The position numbers and the translations under genes were made by a program. The notes below the pieces were generated by a model. The model saw only the letters and a program-made list of their open reading frames with translations, was not told the origin of the DNA and searched no databases. 64,000 nucleotides of DNA from Allantophomopsis cytisporea (taxonomy: Eukaryota; Ascomycota; Leotiomycetes; Phacidiales; Phacidiaceae), in contig CP103033.1 of the NCBI GenBank assembly GCA_024752435.1, positions 186,001 to 250,000 of the forward strand. Direction: 5' to 3'. Positions 24,747-36,712 of this stretch are shown here, in pieces (within the stretch, counting starts at the first letter, position 1; the number at the start of each line of letters is the position of its first letter).

Positions 24747-25304
24747 TGAATATATGGGTTGTTGAGGGTGTACATTTGTGGATATATGAACGGAGGAGCA
24801 TTTTGGTCGGCGTAATTTGGAATACAACTTTGTTCTGTCCATATGAAGTGCATGGTCTTACTTCGTTGTAGGTAAGAAATAGAATCGGAATAGCAGTAAT
24901 GATATCTGCTTTCGGAGTGAATGTTTTCTGGCTTGCGAAAGAACTAGATTGTAGGTGAGTTGATGAGGATAGGACAGCACATGACTCTAAGGGCCATATT
25001 TACCAACACATCCTCTACAGTGATCGTACGAGTCTTTACAGCTTTCCAACTCTTCTAACCCGACTTGATAAACAGAAAGTTGGAGTTTATGTCGATCGGT
25101 ATTGAGAAGATCAATGTGTTCTGGTAGAGAGATATGGACTTTGCATCTAAAGCATCAAGTTCAACTGACAGATGGATACAGATTCAAGCATCGCGAATTG
25201 AATTTCATCTAAGATCTCCAACCTCGCTCTCCCACTGGAACTGATATCGGTAATGAGTACTTGAGTGGGTTTTGATTTGCAGATTTCTACTACACATATA
25301 TAGC
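24747..25304. other. Intergenic spacer
   Basis: About 0.56 kb between convergent genes; it should contain both 3' untranslated regions. No other signal seen. Confidence 0.5.
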
Positions 25305-27510
25305 TTAGAATCCACGATCCTTTGGCTGAATGATAAACTGTTGTCGACCAGTTGTCCTACGAGCACCAGAGCCAGCCCTCTCATGATCCGCAAAAACCAA
25401 CTCTGATCTTGCCAGCATGCGAAGCAAGCACCTAGACTTTCCTTCAGTGGTGAATAGAACTTTTAGACTGCTCTCACTTGGTATACTCGTCCCGCGGAGC
25501 ACGTCGACCAGCTCACTTAAAGGCTCCTCGGTACTTCTGTCGTCTAAGTATTGAAAGCCACTAATGATACAGAACAGCACTTTTGGTATGAAAGACAAGA
25601 GATTTTTTAACAATTCCAGTGCCACTTTCCAAGATTTGAGCGTTCCATCTAGCAAAGTGAACTTTTCTTCACTTAGATCGTAAGGGCTTTCAAATTCCGG
25701 TGGGAGTATTTCTACCAGCTGCCGTATCAGAGAGTATGTCAGAGCTATTAGAGCTTGAGACTCTTGCGTGTTGGCCTTTTGTAATCGATCCGACTGAGGA
25801 AGCGTACAAAAGTACGATATAATGGGAAATCCGCAATCCATGGCATAGTAAGTGTAAATAACGGCCAACCTGGCTGATTGACTCGTCTGACTACTACTCG
25901 AGGCGCTGTCAGCCACACAGAGCATGCCAGATCCTGACATGCTCGTCCAATCTCGTATTCTTTCTGAGACCGAGGGTTCATATGATGGTGGATTTGACCC
26001 TGAAGGTAAAGGTAATATTTGAGCTCTGTCAAAGCAGTCCTCAAGATCTCTTGATGCGAATGAGATATTTTGTTTCGAACAGGTTAAAACTTGACTCATT
26101 CGTTAGCTATCTCAACGATTTGCAGATTTAGGACTCACCATCTTCTCTAGACGTTAACTTTAATGGTTGGACTGAGGCTCTTTCCTCTTGAGAGATGTTT
26201 ACTAGATCGCAGGTTTTAGCATTCGCCTTCCCAGAAAAGTCTCATCGTTCTTACCAAGTCCAACACCGCGGGAGTTTTTCGGATCAAAGGAGTCTTGTGC
26301 AATACTAATGAGAACCTGTTTCCCACTTAATGCAGCCAACAGTCCTGATACTAGACGATCGGTACGGGAAGATTCTTGTTCTTCAAGCTCTTGTCTAGCC
26401 TGCCGATCCAGTTCTTTCTCTCTTGACAATTGCTTCAGGACGTAGAGGTTCTCGGCATGCTGTCTGTCCATTTCCTCTCGCCCATACCTGATGTCCATTC
26501 TGATGTCCATTGAATCTGTATACAGTGACCGTAATATTTCCTCAGAGCTCTCAGCTTTATGTCTTATTGTTCTTATTTCAGCACCCCTTCCAGCATCCGC
26601 CTCTCTTTTTATTTTGATAGACATTCTGACAATGTTGTCTATCTGATCCTGGTAATCCTCATATATATTTTCCTTGAAAGAACCTAGGAATCGATTCCTC
26701 CGCTTCTGCAAGTACCATCGCATAATGTCTTCTAGGAGAATAAAGATATGGGCGTACAAGCTTGTTATCTTCTCTTGCATGCTCCTTGTGTTGTACATAG
26801 ATACCTCTTTCTGACAGGCGGCAACATTGTCGCCAATGGTCGAGAAAGCCTTAGATAAGTTGGCCGAGATATGTTCGTAGTTAGAGCTTGCCTGAGAAAG
26901 CTGATTAACAGTAACACTCAAAAGAACAGCAAGGATCTTGTCACTTACAGCAACGATAGTCTTCAGACATCCTGTTAGAAGAGAAACATACTCACTACCG
27001 CATGGTAGAATCTCCAACATTATCGAGTGAGAGTCCAAAGTTGAGCATATTTTACCAAAATATTTCATGAATCTCCCAACCTTTGTCTTCGATCGTTTAT
27101 TTTGCCAGCTTTCTGAGAACCCCTGCACCATATCAATCAATCCCTCAACACTTGGTGCGCGATCTTCTATGGCGTCTCTTTCTTCTTTCGGAAGTTTTTC
27201 TCGAAAGTTTAACCAGATTTCACTAAGATGTTTGGCCTCATTTCTCAAATTCAAGGTCAATGGATCACTATATCAAGTCAGTTTGTGCAGCTCTAAATTT
27301 GGAAATATTTACTGACGAGTTACTCTCACTGGGAGTCCATGGCTCATAGTATTGACGTAGCTCTGCATCATCTTGTTTCTTCTTGTTCAATATAACCTCT
27401 CGTTGATTAAGCAACTGTTCAATCGTACTATTCTGGGTAGTTGGAGACACATCCTGGCAAATTTGAAGAGCATAAGTATCGACCAAGTCTACAACAGATC
27501 GAGAAGACAT
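25305..27510 (-). pseudogene. DUF7708-type fungal STAND gene, frameshifted
   Basis: Exon 1 (27510-27317) and exon 2 (from 27268) join in frame across a GTCAGT..ATATAG intron and encode a DUF7708-like N-terminal region: helical, with LPCGSEYVSLLTGCLKTIV and long charged coiled coils, typical of fungal STAND proteins related to NLR incompatibility genes. The frame runs to FDPKNSRGVGLGKND and RRMLKPAI, then hits TAG at 26204. Protein-like sequence continues in another frame (LVNISQEERASVQPLKLTS) up to a good donor at 26138, and after the acceptor near 26107 it needs a further frame change to enter the last exon. That exon (26099-25305, 264 codons) holds the degenerate NTPase-like region ending with VLFTTEGKSRCLL. 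The Walker A P-loop is not recognisable, as often in this family. Two separate frame losses argue for a pseudogene; unusual splicing or sequencing error is the alternative. Confidence 0.6.
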
Positions 27511-28094
27511 GACGTGAAGTTTCTTGAATCATAAACGAATACAGTATGACCGTCAGAACTTTTAGCAGGCTCCTCAAAAAAATGGTACTTGCCCACGGTT
27601 TCAGCCTTACCATCACATGAAGACCATTAATACTGCACAGGGTTCCCCGCTCGATTTCAATCAAAAGGCTTCGAAATTAGGCCCAAAAGCGCTACGTGGC
27701 ATGTAATTTACAGGGATTTATTGCCGACGACATAAGCATCTCTTGTTTGTTGTCCTTTTTCAGCTTTGTGGTCAGCTTGGCCTCGCATAAAGTTGGCAAG
27801 CCTTACTATCCCGCAAATACAATATATGCATGTATGGTTTCATTACAATCAGCATCGTTATAAAATAGCGGCTCTTGGAACTTTTAGTCTATTCCGGTCC
27901 TATAAGTTGATAACGAAAACACTCAGTTTGATCCTATTGCCGGGGAAGATAACAATAATATATCTGTCATCTATAGATCTGATCAACGATATATCAGTTT
28001 GGAAGTAAGTCTGTAACGTTTTCTGCCCCCGACACATATGAGTCTTGAGTAGAATTAACGTTAGTCAAACTATAGTACACATCGCGAAAGTAAC
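27511..28094. other. Divergent spacer between STAND relic and AAA ATPase
   Basis: A 584-base AT-rich region between divergently oriented genes. It would hold both promoters; I find no distinct motif. Confidence 0.5.
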
Positions 28095-30718
28095 ATGGTA
28101 TCGAGCCAAAAGGAAGAACAAGACCAAAAAGTCGACGAAAGTACCAAAAACGATGAAACTTCGACAGAAACCAAACCAAATGATACCAAATTCATCGAGG
28201 CAGCTGATCATCCAGGCCACGGTGATGCATCTTCAAGGAAAACCTCTCCTCCTCCTGGGGTAAATTATCGTGTTGAATGGCGGGATTCAACAACAAAGCA
28301 GGTTCTCCACCAAGAAGTCATCGCAAAGCATCCTTACGATCCAGAAGGAATCTCTACAGAAATTAGAGTCTTCGATGTTGTTACATCGTTCATGTACACA
28401 CGATCCAAGCAGTCTAACATTTCACGAGATACCGATCCAGATTACGACTTTCTCCCCAATCCAAACCTTCCTGTTCCGGCGCCTTATCTATCGGAGAAGC
28501 CAACAGTCCAACTCGTGATCTATTCTGTTGCAATCATCAATGCACTCCGATCTGTAGTCAAGTACTACCCTAGCCAAGACCTCACTGGCACTACTGTCGT
28601 CATTAATGAGCCTTATCCAATACTGATACATCATCGGAATGAGCTCAGTGAATTCCGGGAGAAGTGCAATCCTATGACACATGTGGGCGAGCTTTGCGAT
28701 AGAGAGAAAAATGCATATCGTGATCTCAAGTTGTTACAGGATTTCCTAGATGAGCATATCATGCCGCAGGTAAATGCTGAAATTGCTCGAAACTCGAGGG
28801 GTTTCAAGACGTTTGAAATGGAATGGCTACTCCTGAGACCAGGGATGTTCCGCTCCAGAAACCTCAGGGGTAGTTTGAGCAATCATCAAGGCGTAGTAGT
28901 TCACGCTGTAAATGGTGGTACTATCACTGGAACGGGCGAACCGTGGATTGTTCAGTATTGGAGCCTCGAGTACAACGGTCACCATATAGGTCGAAGCTTA
29001 GAAATCATTCGATATGACAGGTATGATGGTGAGATGGAGATTTCAAGTAGTTGGAAGGAATGCGATTTTAGTAATCCTTCATCTCACTATGCAGATTTGA
29101 TTAGTAGGGGGGAAAGATATTATCAGCTTCTGAAAGGTGGATGTCTATATTACAATGGGTTGACTACGTCTTTCCCATTCCATAAAGTAAGTTGCGATTT
29201 AGTAATCAAAACGAGGCTTGCGTCTGTAAATGGACCAAGTCTGTACGGAAGAATTAAACTGAAATTTGAGTTTTGGTACACAAAACTGACTACTTGCAGG
29301 TTGAGGGCCTCGTGATGTTGGATATGAAGGCATATTTCGACCAAATGATCGGAGAACGTCCTGACTTGATGAACGATGACAATGGCACTAGATTTTGGGT
29401 GTCCGAATGTACCTGTCATGTATGCCGGACCAGGGCACATGATGACGTTGATAAGCAAAAGCCAACATTTTCTGGATTTGACTGGATCTTTTTCGAAGAT
29501 GCAGATGAGCTAAGCGCTGAAAAGTACTTGTTGTTGCCCTGGGCAATTCACGGCTACGTCTTTAAGACTAGGGCCTGGGGTAAGTCATTACACGTTAGCT
29601 TGAATAGATGGTTATGCTGATGGAGATGAAGAACCCCTACACGCCAAAGACTTTCAAGAGCCTCGCTTCGACCAAAACATGATTGATAACCTCGTCATGG
29701 ACGTTGAAAGGAAAAACATCATTAAGTCTCTTTCCGCAAGTTTTATTCGCAGAAATCGCGAAGGTCAAACACTCGAAAAGCAGCCCTGGCAGGCCGACTT
29801 CGTCAAAGGCAAGGGGAATGGCCAAATATTCCTTCTTCATGGAAGACCTGGAGTAGGGAAAACATACACTGCAGGTACTCTCATCAATCTACTTTTCTAA
29901 ATAAGGAAATCCAACTAAGTAATCCGTTAGAATGTATCGCAGCATATACAAGACGTCCGTTAATGATCTTAACAAGCAGCGATATTGGAACCGATCCCAA
30001 GATCATTGAGGATATTTTGACAAAGCAGTTCAAGACTGCGAAGAAGTGGGAAGCTATCCTTCTTATAGATGAAGCTGATATATTCATGGAACGCCGTTCA
30101 ACAAACGATCTGGAACGTAATACATTAGTTGCAGGTGATAATTCGATATATTTATTAATGCGGGAATTAGTCTTGTTAACTAGTCAAATAGGATTTCTCC
30201 GAGCTCTAGAATATTACGATGGTATTCTGTTCCTTACCACAAACCGTGTCGGCCAGTTCGATGACGCCTTCACATCTCGTATTCATTTGAAATTGTACTA
30301 CCCAGATTTCAGCGAAGGCGACCGCAAGCAGGTTTGGGAAAGCTTCAAGAAAAAGCTATCTAGGGAGAGAGGTGATTATATACGGCTATCTATTGAGGCG
30401 AGAGAGTATTTGGACAGCTCAACAATAGCGAAGATGAAATGGAATGGCCGTGAAATTAGAAATGGTATATATTTCTGTCCTTTACTTGCCTTCTGATGTT
30501 CTGACGTTTAATTAGGGTTTCAGACTGCCGTCTCTTTAGCTGAGTATGATGGAGAGAAGGATAGTGAAGGGAAGATTCTGATTCAAGAGAGGCATTTGTC
30601 TTCTGTTGTGAAAATGTCGTTGGATTTTCAGAAGTATCTTGATAAGTTGCATGAAGGAGATGAGGCGAAGCGTGCTGAGAGAGTATATGATCGATATGAC
30701 TCTTATATTGAGAAGTAG
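28095..30718 (+). CDS. AAA+ ATPase with DUF7025-type N-terminal region
   Basis: Six exons (28095-29186, 29300-29579, 29608-29874, 29931-30134, 30192-30464, 30516-30718) all join in frame with GT..AG borders and give 772 residues. The acidic, disordered start (about 60 residues) leads into the fungal DUF7025 region, seen in VVKYYPSQDLTG, LLQDFLDEHI and the block EMEWLLLRPG. The AAA core follows: Walker A GRPGVGKT at about 536-543, Walker B AILLIDEAD at about 588-596, sensor LFLTTNRVGQFD and the arginine-finger area AFTSRIHLKLYY. It should be an ATP-driven remodelling factor, but substrates of this fungal group are unknown to me. Introns 2 and 3 are very short (28 and 56 bases), and the 28-base one is below the usual size, so the junction at 29580-29607 could be wrong even though it restores the frame. 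Confidence 0.85.
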
Positions 30719-31845
30719 CTACATCTCTGTAAGATCTCTTACGGGGGTTTTTCTTTTAGTTTTATTTTTTTGGCTTTTTTCCTTTTCACATTTACTTAAA
30801 AAGATGAACAGAAATCAAGAATAAAGAGAAAACTAAGAACATGTGAGACTGATCTTATGATAGATGGTATTAAATTCCGAACAAGAGAGTACGTAAGAAC
30901 TTCGAAGTCGTGATATCTTCGTTTTTGTAAAACTCCCAAACTCTGTTAACATATGTGGTCAATATACAGACCTCACTTCGGCGCGAGTATAAAAGTGAGT
31001 GATTCTCACTCTCACTGATTACCGGATTAGGCATGCACTGCACAGCGTGATATTAAAATATCTACGGCATAAAATTCTGCTCTCTTTCTCCTCCACTCAA
31101 TTCAGTACCCAAATCTGCTGCACTCCCAACGCCGCGATACGAAGAACCTAGCCAGGAACACTATCTTCATAAGAAACGAGCACATTTGGGTACTTAGATA
31201 TAACCATTTACAAAGAGATGAGTTGAGATGAAGCAGGTAGAGTGGATGTATCTTCTATCGCGTCTCAAGAACAAGAAACAACAGCAACAGGCATCACAAT
31301 CATAACCATTCAACCACGACAATCATGTCATTCATTCATAACTATCTACAAAGAGACACACTAAGAACTAACAACTAACTAAAGAACCAACCAACCAATC
31401 GATAACACGACCAGTATAAAAACCAAGCCATGCAATCCAACCCTGCGGCGCAAGCACCATATGCACCAACCAATCTTTCAATCCATCCAACGACATACTT
31501 TTCAGTCAAACGAGAGGGGGATGTAAGTGAGGGTATATAAGAAAAAAACAAAACAGTTTATAATTTGAACTCAATCCAAGCAAATAGGTATAATCCAACG
31601 ACCAAGACCAGGGCCGAAACCAAGAACCAAGAACCAAGAAAAGCAACAGACTAAGACGCTTGCATGAACATAGGAAACTCGCTAAAATGCCACCAAGAAG
31701 ACAAGGAAGTAGAATGAAGGTGGGGATGGTAGATGAGGGGATAATGAGGAGAAGACACGAAAAGAGAAACCAGCAATGCAATGGCAGAGGTGACGAAATC
31801 AACAGCAAACAAACGCATCATCATGCACACCCCACAACCAAAAAC
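30719..31845. other. Intergenic between convergent genes
   Basis: About 1.1 kb, AT-rich then A/C-rich (for example CAAC and AACCAACC runs around 31.3-31.4 kb), probably the 3' regions of both neighbours. No gene signal. Confidence 0.5.
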
Positions 31846-34292
31846 CTAAATCATATTCCCGTTAACCTCAACCTCAAACCCCTCCCCCTTCTGCCTCAGC
31901 GCCTTAGCAAGCATCATCTCCCGCATCCAATCGATGCGCTCGTCTCTGCTTCTAACCGCAAAATGATGCGTCTTACCCGCAGCAGCACTACCACCCTCCT
32001 TCCTAAGCCTGCGGCCCTTCTCAATCGCAGCTGGGATAAGCTGGAACGCGAAGGCGCCCTCATCGACCTTCTTCTCCTTGGAGATGTTCATGGCCTTGAA
32101 GGCGGCGTTGAGCTTGGAGGTCGAGAGCGACGAGCACGCGATGGCGTAGTCGTCTATGTCGATGGACTCGAGGATTGTGGGGGATGAGGGTCGTTGGCGC
32201 ATTGAGAGGGAGGTGCCGCGGAGGGTGAAGTGGTGGTCATGCCATTCGTGGCGGAGGAGTTTGGTTTTGCGTTTCTTCATCCAGCCCGAGTGTGTGGCTT
32301 TGTCTTGTGGATCTGTGCTGGTGGTGGATGATGTAGAGGTGGAAGTGGATTGGGTGGTAGCTTTGGGATTGGGTTTTGGCGACCATAGGTGAGTTGTGCT
32401 AGCCGCATTCTCATCGAGACGTGGCATAGCCGGGAAGGAAGGGCGGTGGGAGGTGCGCTTCGAGATTGACCGAGCCAAGGGTGCAAGGGAGGGCTTGGGC
32501 TTGGTAGAAGTAGAGTTTGAACGGGAGAGGGACAAGGAGTGATTGTAGTTCATGTTTGGTGGAACTGACTGGCTAGCATCACGGCTAGGAGGCTGCAGCT
32601 GGATTGCGGTCACTGGGACATCCATCTCCGAAAATGGTGTACCGAAGCGATAGACGGTACTTGGGGAGGTGGTCGCATTGCGGAGCTCTGGTGACATAGC
32701 TTCAGCTCGGTCCATGCGGTAGGGTGAAAAGGGCTGGGTAGTAGCAGCGCGCGCTGGTGCAGACGGGATGGCGAGCTTGGGGAGGCGGTTAAGGCCCTGA
32801 ATTGGCGCGGCTGGGGTAGGTGGCTGTAGAGGAGGGAACATCTCGTAGGGAGGAGTCAAAGGCTCGGGCTCCTGGCGCGCCCAGTTCGAGTGCACTTGTT
32901 GAAAGTTGAGGAATTGCTTGACGTTATCCTGGGGGTCACGGGACTGAATGCTGCGCAGACTTTCTTCTTGAAGGGGGCTCTGCACACGGGGAAGGGAACC
33001 GGGGCCAAGGACGTCAGATGATGCAACCTCGGATGGCACAGCATCTGAGAAGGGTCGTGAGGCCTCTGCCGTGAGAGGGTTGCCTGGGTCACCGGCTATC
33101 CAGATGGTTCCACCTTCTGGACTGACCGGATGCTCCTTCTTGAAAGCAGAAATCAGACGCTGCTGCTTGCGCCATTTAGAGCAGTTCTCTCCTTTTGAGC
33201 AGCTGTGCGCCTTTGGCATGAGCTGCTCAATGCCGACGATGGAAACGGATTCAAGGGGAGAAATAATGTCCTCGTGACTTGGCTTGCGGTTCTTCCTCCT
33301 TGATCCCTTTCTACGACGAGGTTGGCAATTATCATCATCTGAACCACATTCGTCGGATCTTCCACGTCTCGACGGCCTGTGATCTGTGCTTGCAGGACGG
33401 TCCTCAATCGGAGTAGGTGGCGCTGGGGTACCCGGAAGACTTCCACGAAGGTTGTGGATTTCATTCCATAGCTTATGGCGCTTGCCAAAGGATTGAATAT
33501 CAAGTTCCCTAAGATCCTCGAATTTCAAAGTGAGGAGTACTGCGCCGGAAATATCGTTCTCCTCGAACTTCTCCACAATCCACGGTTCAAAGCCTGCATC
33601 ATACATCCATCTCGCAACCTGTCTTGAAGTCCATTGAGACACTTCTGGGCCATCGAGACGATCGACCGCTTCTGTGAGAGTGCTGATTGGACGATGAGAT
33701 GATGTCATTGCCTGAGGGACTTCAGGAACTGGAGGAGCTCTAAATGAAGTGTTTGGGCGGGTCGTGACTCTTGGAGTCGCTGGCGACATAGAAAGATAGT
33801 ACTGGTCATCTTGAGAGCTCACGGAAGACTCCGTAGATGTTCGGAACAGGTGAGGGCCTCTTGGGCCCTCGACAGGCTTCTGGTTTAATTGGAAATCAAA
33901 TGACTGGAACTTGTTGGAAGTTGGAGTTTGGATCTCTTCGAATGAGGACAATGTAGTCTCACTCCGACGACCAGTCTAAGAAGGTATAAGTATATAAAAT
34001 CATCTTTAATAGATATCACTTACGGAGTTCAGACTCAACCGAGGAGAATCATCTTCGACCTCACTCTCGTCATCCTCGAATTCAGTGTCGTATATCTCAG
34101 TTACTGCTTCCGAAACAGGACGAGGCGCCAGCGCCTTTGTGTCGAAGAATGTGTTTTGATGCGATCTGTCGAACGTTTGCGCCCGAATATGAAGCGGAGT
34201 GATTGGAGTTGCAGACTGGATTGATGATACATATTAGAATCCTCCATCATACATCTTACTTCAGGAAATATTATTCAATGATGACTTACCAT
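31846..34292 (-). CDS. SAM and PH domain protein (Boi-like polarity factor)
   Basis: Three coding exons: 34292-34290 (only the ATG), 34215-34024 and 33975-31846. Joined, they give 774 residues. A SAM domain lies at about 174-243 (QWTSRQVARWMYDAGFEPWI, then FEENDISGAVLLTLKFEDL and KRHKLWNEI), and a PH domain at about 626-760 (GWMKKRKTKLLRHEWHDHHF, LRGTSLSM, and the C-terminal helix RDERIDWMREMMLAKAL). Between them is a long Ser/Pro-rich region with a basic patch RRRKGSRRKNRKPS and a CSKGENCSKW segment. The SAM-plus-PH layout resembles yeast Boi1/Boi2, which link Cdc42 and phosphoinositides to polarised growth; no SH3 domain is present here. Likely located at the hyphal tip membrane. A start inside exon 2 is not available because that frame has no early ATG, which supports the one-codon first exon. 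Confidence 0.85.
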
Positions 34293-34698
34293 AGCTGCTG
34301 TATATATAGAGTTGCACTCAAGATAAGAAACTTCTCTCTGTATTCTCTTTTTTCTTTGCGTCCCTTCACTTACTATTCCACTATATGATATCCTTGTTCC
34401 TTATGAAATATTAATCCTTAAAGTTTCTTTTCCTTTTTTTGAAAACGAAAATGAACACACGATGAAACGCTTGTTCAAGAGTCTATAGAGAGGATAAGGA
34501 AAAAAGAATTCCCCGGAGCTTTGTTTGAGATGGGATAGCAGAAAGAGCAGAAACATTCAGAGAGGAGAGCGTAGTATGACCGGCGCCTACAGAGTGTATA
34601 AGTATAGAAATCATCGTGGGTATGGCAGGTGTGGGAGGAGCTGTCACACAGACAGACGCCCATTAATTGGGCGGGTGTCGCATAGACCGCGGATCTAT

Positions 34699-34749
34699 TC
34701 TCTCTCTCTCTCTCTCTCTCATGCCTTATGCTCATGCTCATGCTCATGA
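34699..34749 (+). repeat. (CT)n followed by CATGCT repeat
   Basis: About 11 CT units at 34699-34720, then a short interruption and CATGCT units to 34749. Confidence 0.9.
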
Positions 34750-36680
34750 TCTGGGCTTTTTTGGCCGCTATGGCTGGCGGATGTGACCTGTAGTCGGCGC
34801 ATTCGCATCTCGGCATGAGAGGTGATAGTGATGGCCATAGCGAGCGCGGTCAAGCACGACGTGTGGTAGGTCCATTGGGCTGCAAGAACTTTGCTGGTGC
34901 ATGAGAGCACGCAGGGTCTTGGGTGTGTATTGTCATCGAAGCCCGCCAATTGTTTCGTGGTGTCGGGCCGGGATTGTCGATGTGCCGAGTGGGTCATTGG
35001 TGGGCTGGAGTGTGCTGGGATGTCGCTGGGATACTAATCTGTTCTCTACGCGCCCACCAGTGCTTCACTCGACAAATCCCCGCTTTCGTCGTTAACTGGT
35101 CAACACTAATAGACAATCGGGTGAGCTCACTGACTGCTAATTTCATTGAGTTTACCGTCGTTCGTCGATACAGAAGCCAGAATGAGCTTTTTTCATTCGC
35201 ACGATACTCGAGATCCCGGAGATACTCTTCTTGCGACTCCGCTTTTGACAGCTCCTCCACCCGGTAGTGTCCTCTCCCTTCTCCCCTCCTACCCCTTCTC
35301 TCTCTCTCTTTCTTCCCTGTTCCGGGTACACCGTACAATCGACGCGCAAATTGCGGATAGCAGCACTGTCATTGTTAGTTAGGCATGGACGAGGCGAGAA
35401 TCATCGCTATCTTAGTACTGGTCCTGTGCTCTGATGTACTGGTGAAGATGGAAAAACCTCGACAGCCAAAAGAAGCTATTGGGAGCTATGAAGGAGCTAT
35501 GGAGGAGCTACAGAAGGGATGGTCCGCACCGTTTTTAGGCCGACAAGATAGGTACGTACACAAGCAGCAAAAACAAGCGGACTCGACGACCAAAGTAGGC
35601 CAAGTGGGAAAGTATCGAGGATTGGGGTGAGCGGTGCCAAACTCACGTCGGGGCCCTCTCTCATGGCGGGAGAGGTTCCGCGAGAGCGAATGCTCTGATC
35701 ATGGCTTGATTTCCTTGATGATTATCATGGCTCGTGAACTGGATGTGTCGTCCGTGAGTAAGAGAGGTACATACACACGGTACACCGTGCGGCGTGTCAT
35801 TCCAATCGGGTATGAATGTAACTATTGGACGGAGTGAGTGATGTGCAGAGAGTGTGAGATATGGTATGATGGATGGGAGATTCGATATGCGATGTGTGAT
35901 GTACGATGTGCCATGTATGTGATGTGCAAAACGATGCAAGCACAGCGGGTTTGCGCGGGTGTGCCCGGTTTATCCGGGGCTTGCAGAAGAGCAGAATGCA
36001 AAAGGCACCAAATGCCTGTCAAAATGCTGCGAAAGCCTGCGAAAGCCAGCAAAAGCCAGCAATGGCACCGAATGAATGCACATCAATGCACAATTTATGC
36101 AGAGTACGTGCCGGGTAGATACAACGACACAGAACGGTAGAGTGACCGACGAGGCCGATGAAAGTGTGAATACGGAATGAGCGTCGGGGATACAGTACCT
36201 TGCATGCAGATAAGAACAGTATGGTAGGTCAGTCATATACGGAGGAAGTCAAATGTCCTTGTTATTGTGCCATTGACTCTACCTAGATCCTACTACAACC
36301 TGCTCCAACCTGCTTGGATATCATCAATCAGACTGCAAAAGGTCCATGTCCATGTCTATGTCGGCGCAGATTCCTCATGTATGCCTCATGTACATCGCCG
36401 CAGACTCATCACTATCACATCACAGCACAGTACAGTGGCACTCTATCATACATCTCATATCGCCATATCATCATATCATTTCCCCCAGTCATGGCCCATA
36501 TGTATGCCACATAATCCCGCCGTCGTCACAAAGCAACAAACAGCAGCTCGAAGCATCATAAATGAATTGTTTATGCACCTGTCGCATGTTTTCCCTCTTC
36601 AACAAGGTAACCAGGCGATGGGTATATGCAGACAACGACCACTCCAAGGCCCAACTATCTCCGTCACAGAGTAGAAAGAC

Positions 36681-36712
36681 AGAAGAAGAAGAAGAAGAAG
36701 AAGAAGAAGAGG
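36681..36712 (+). repeat. (GAA)n microsatellite
   Basis: About ten AGA/GAA units in an otherwise mixed sequence. Confidence 0.9.
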
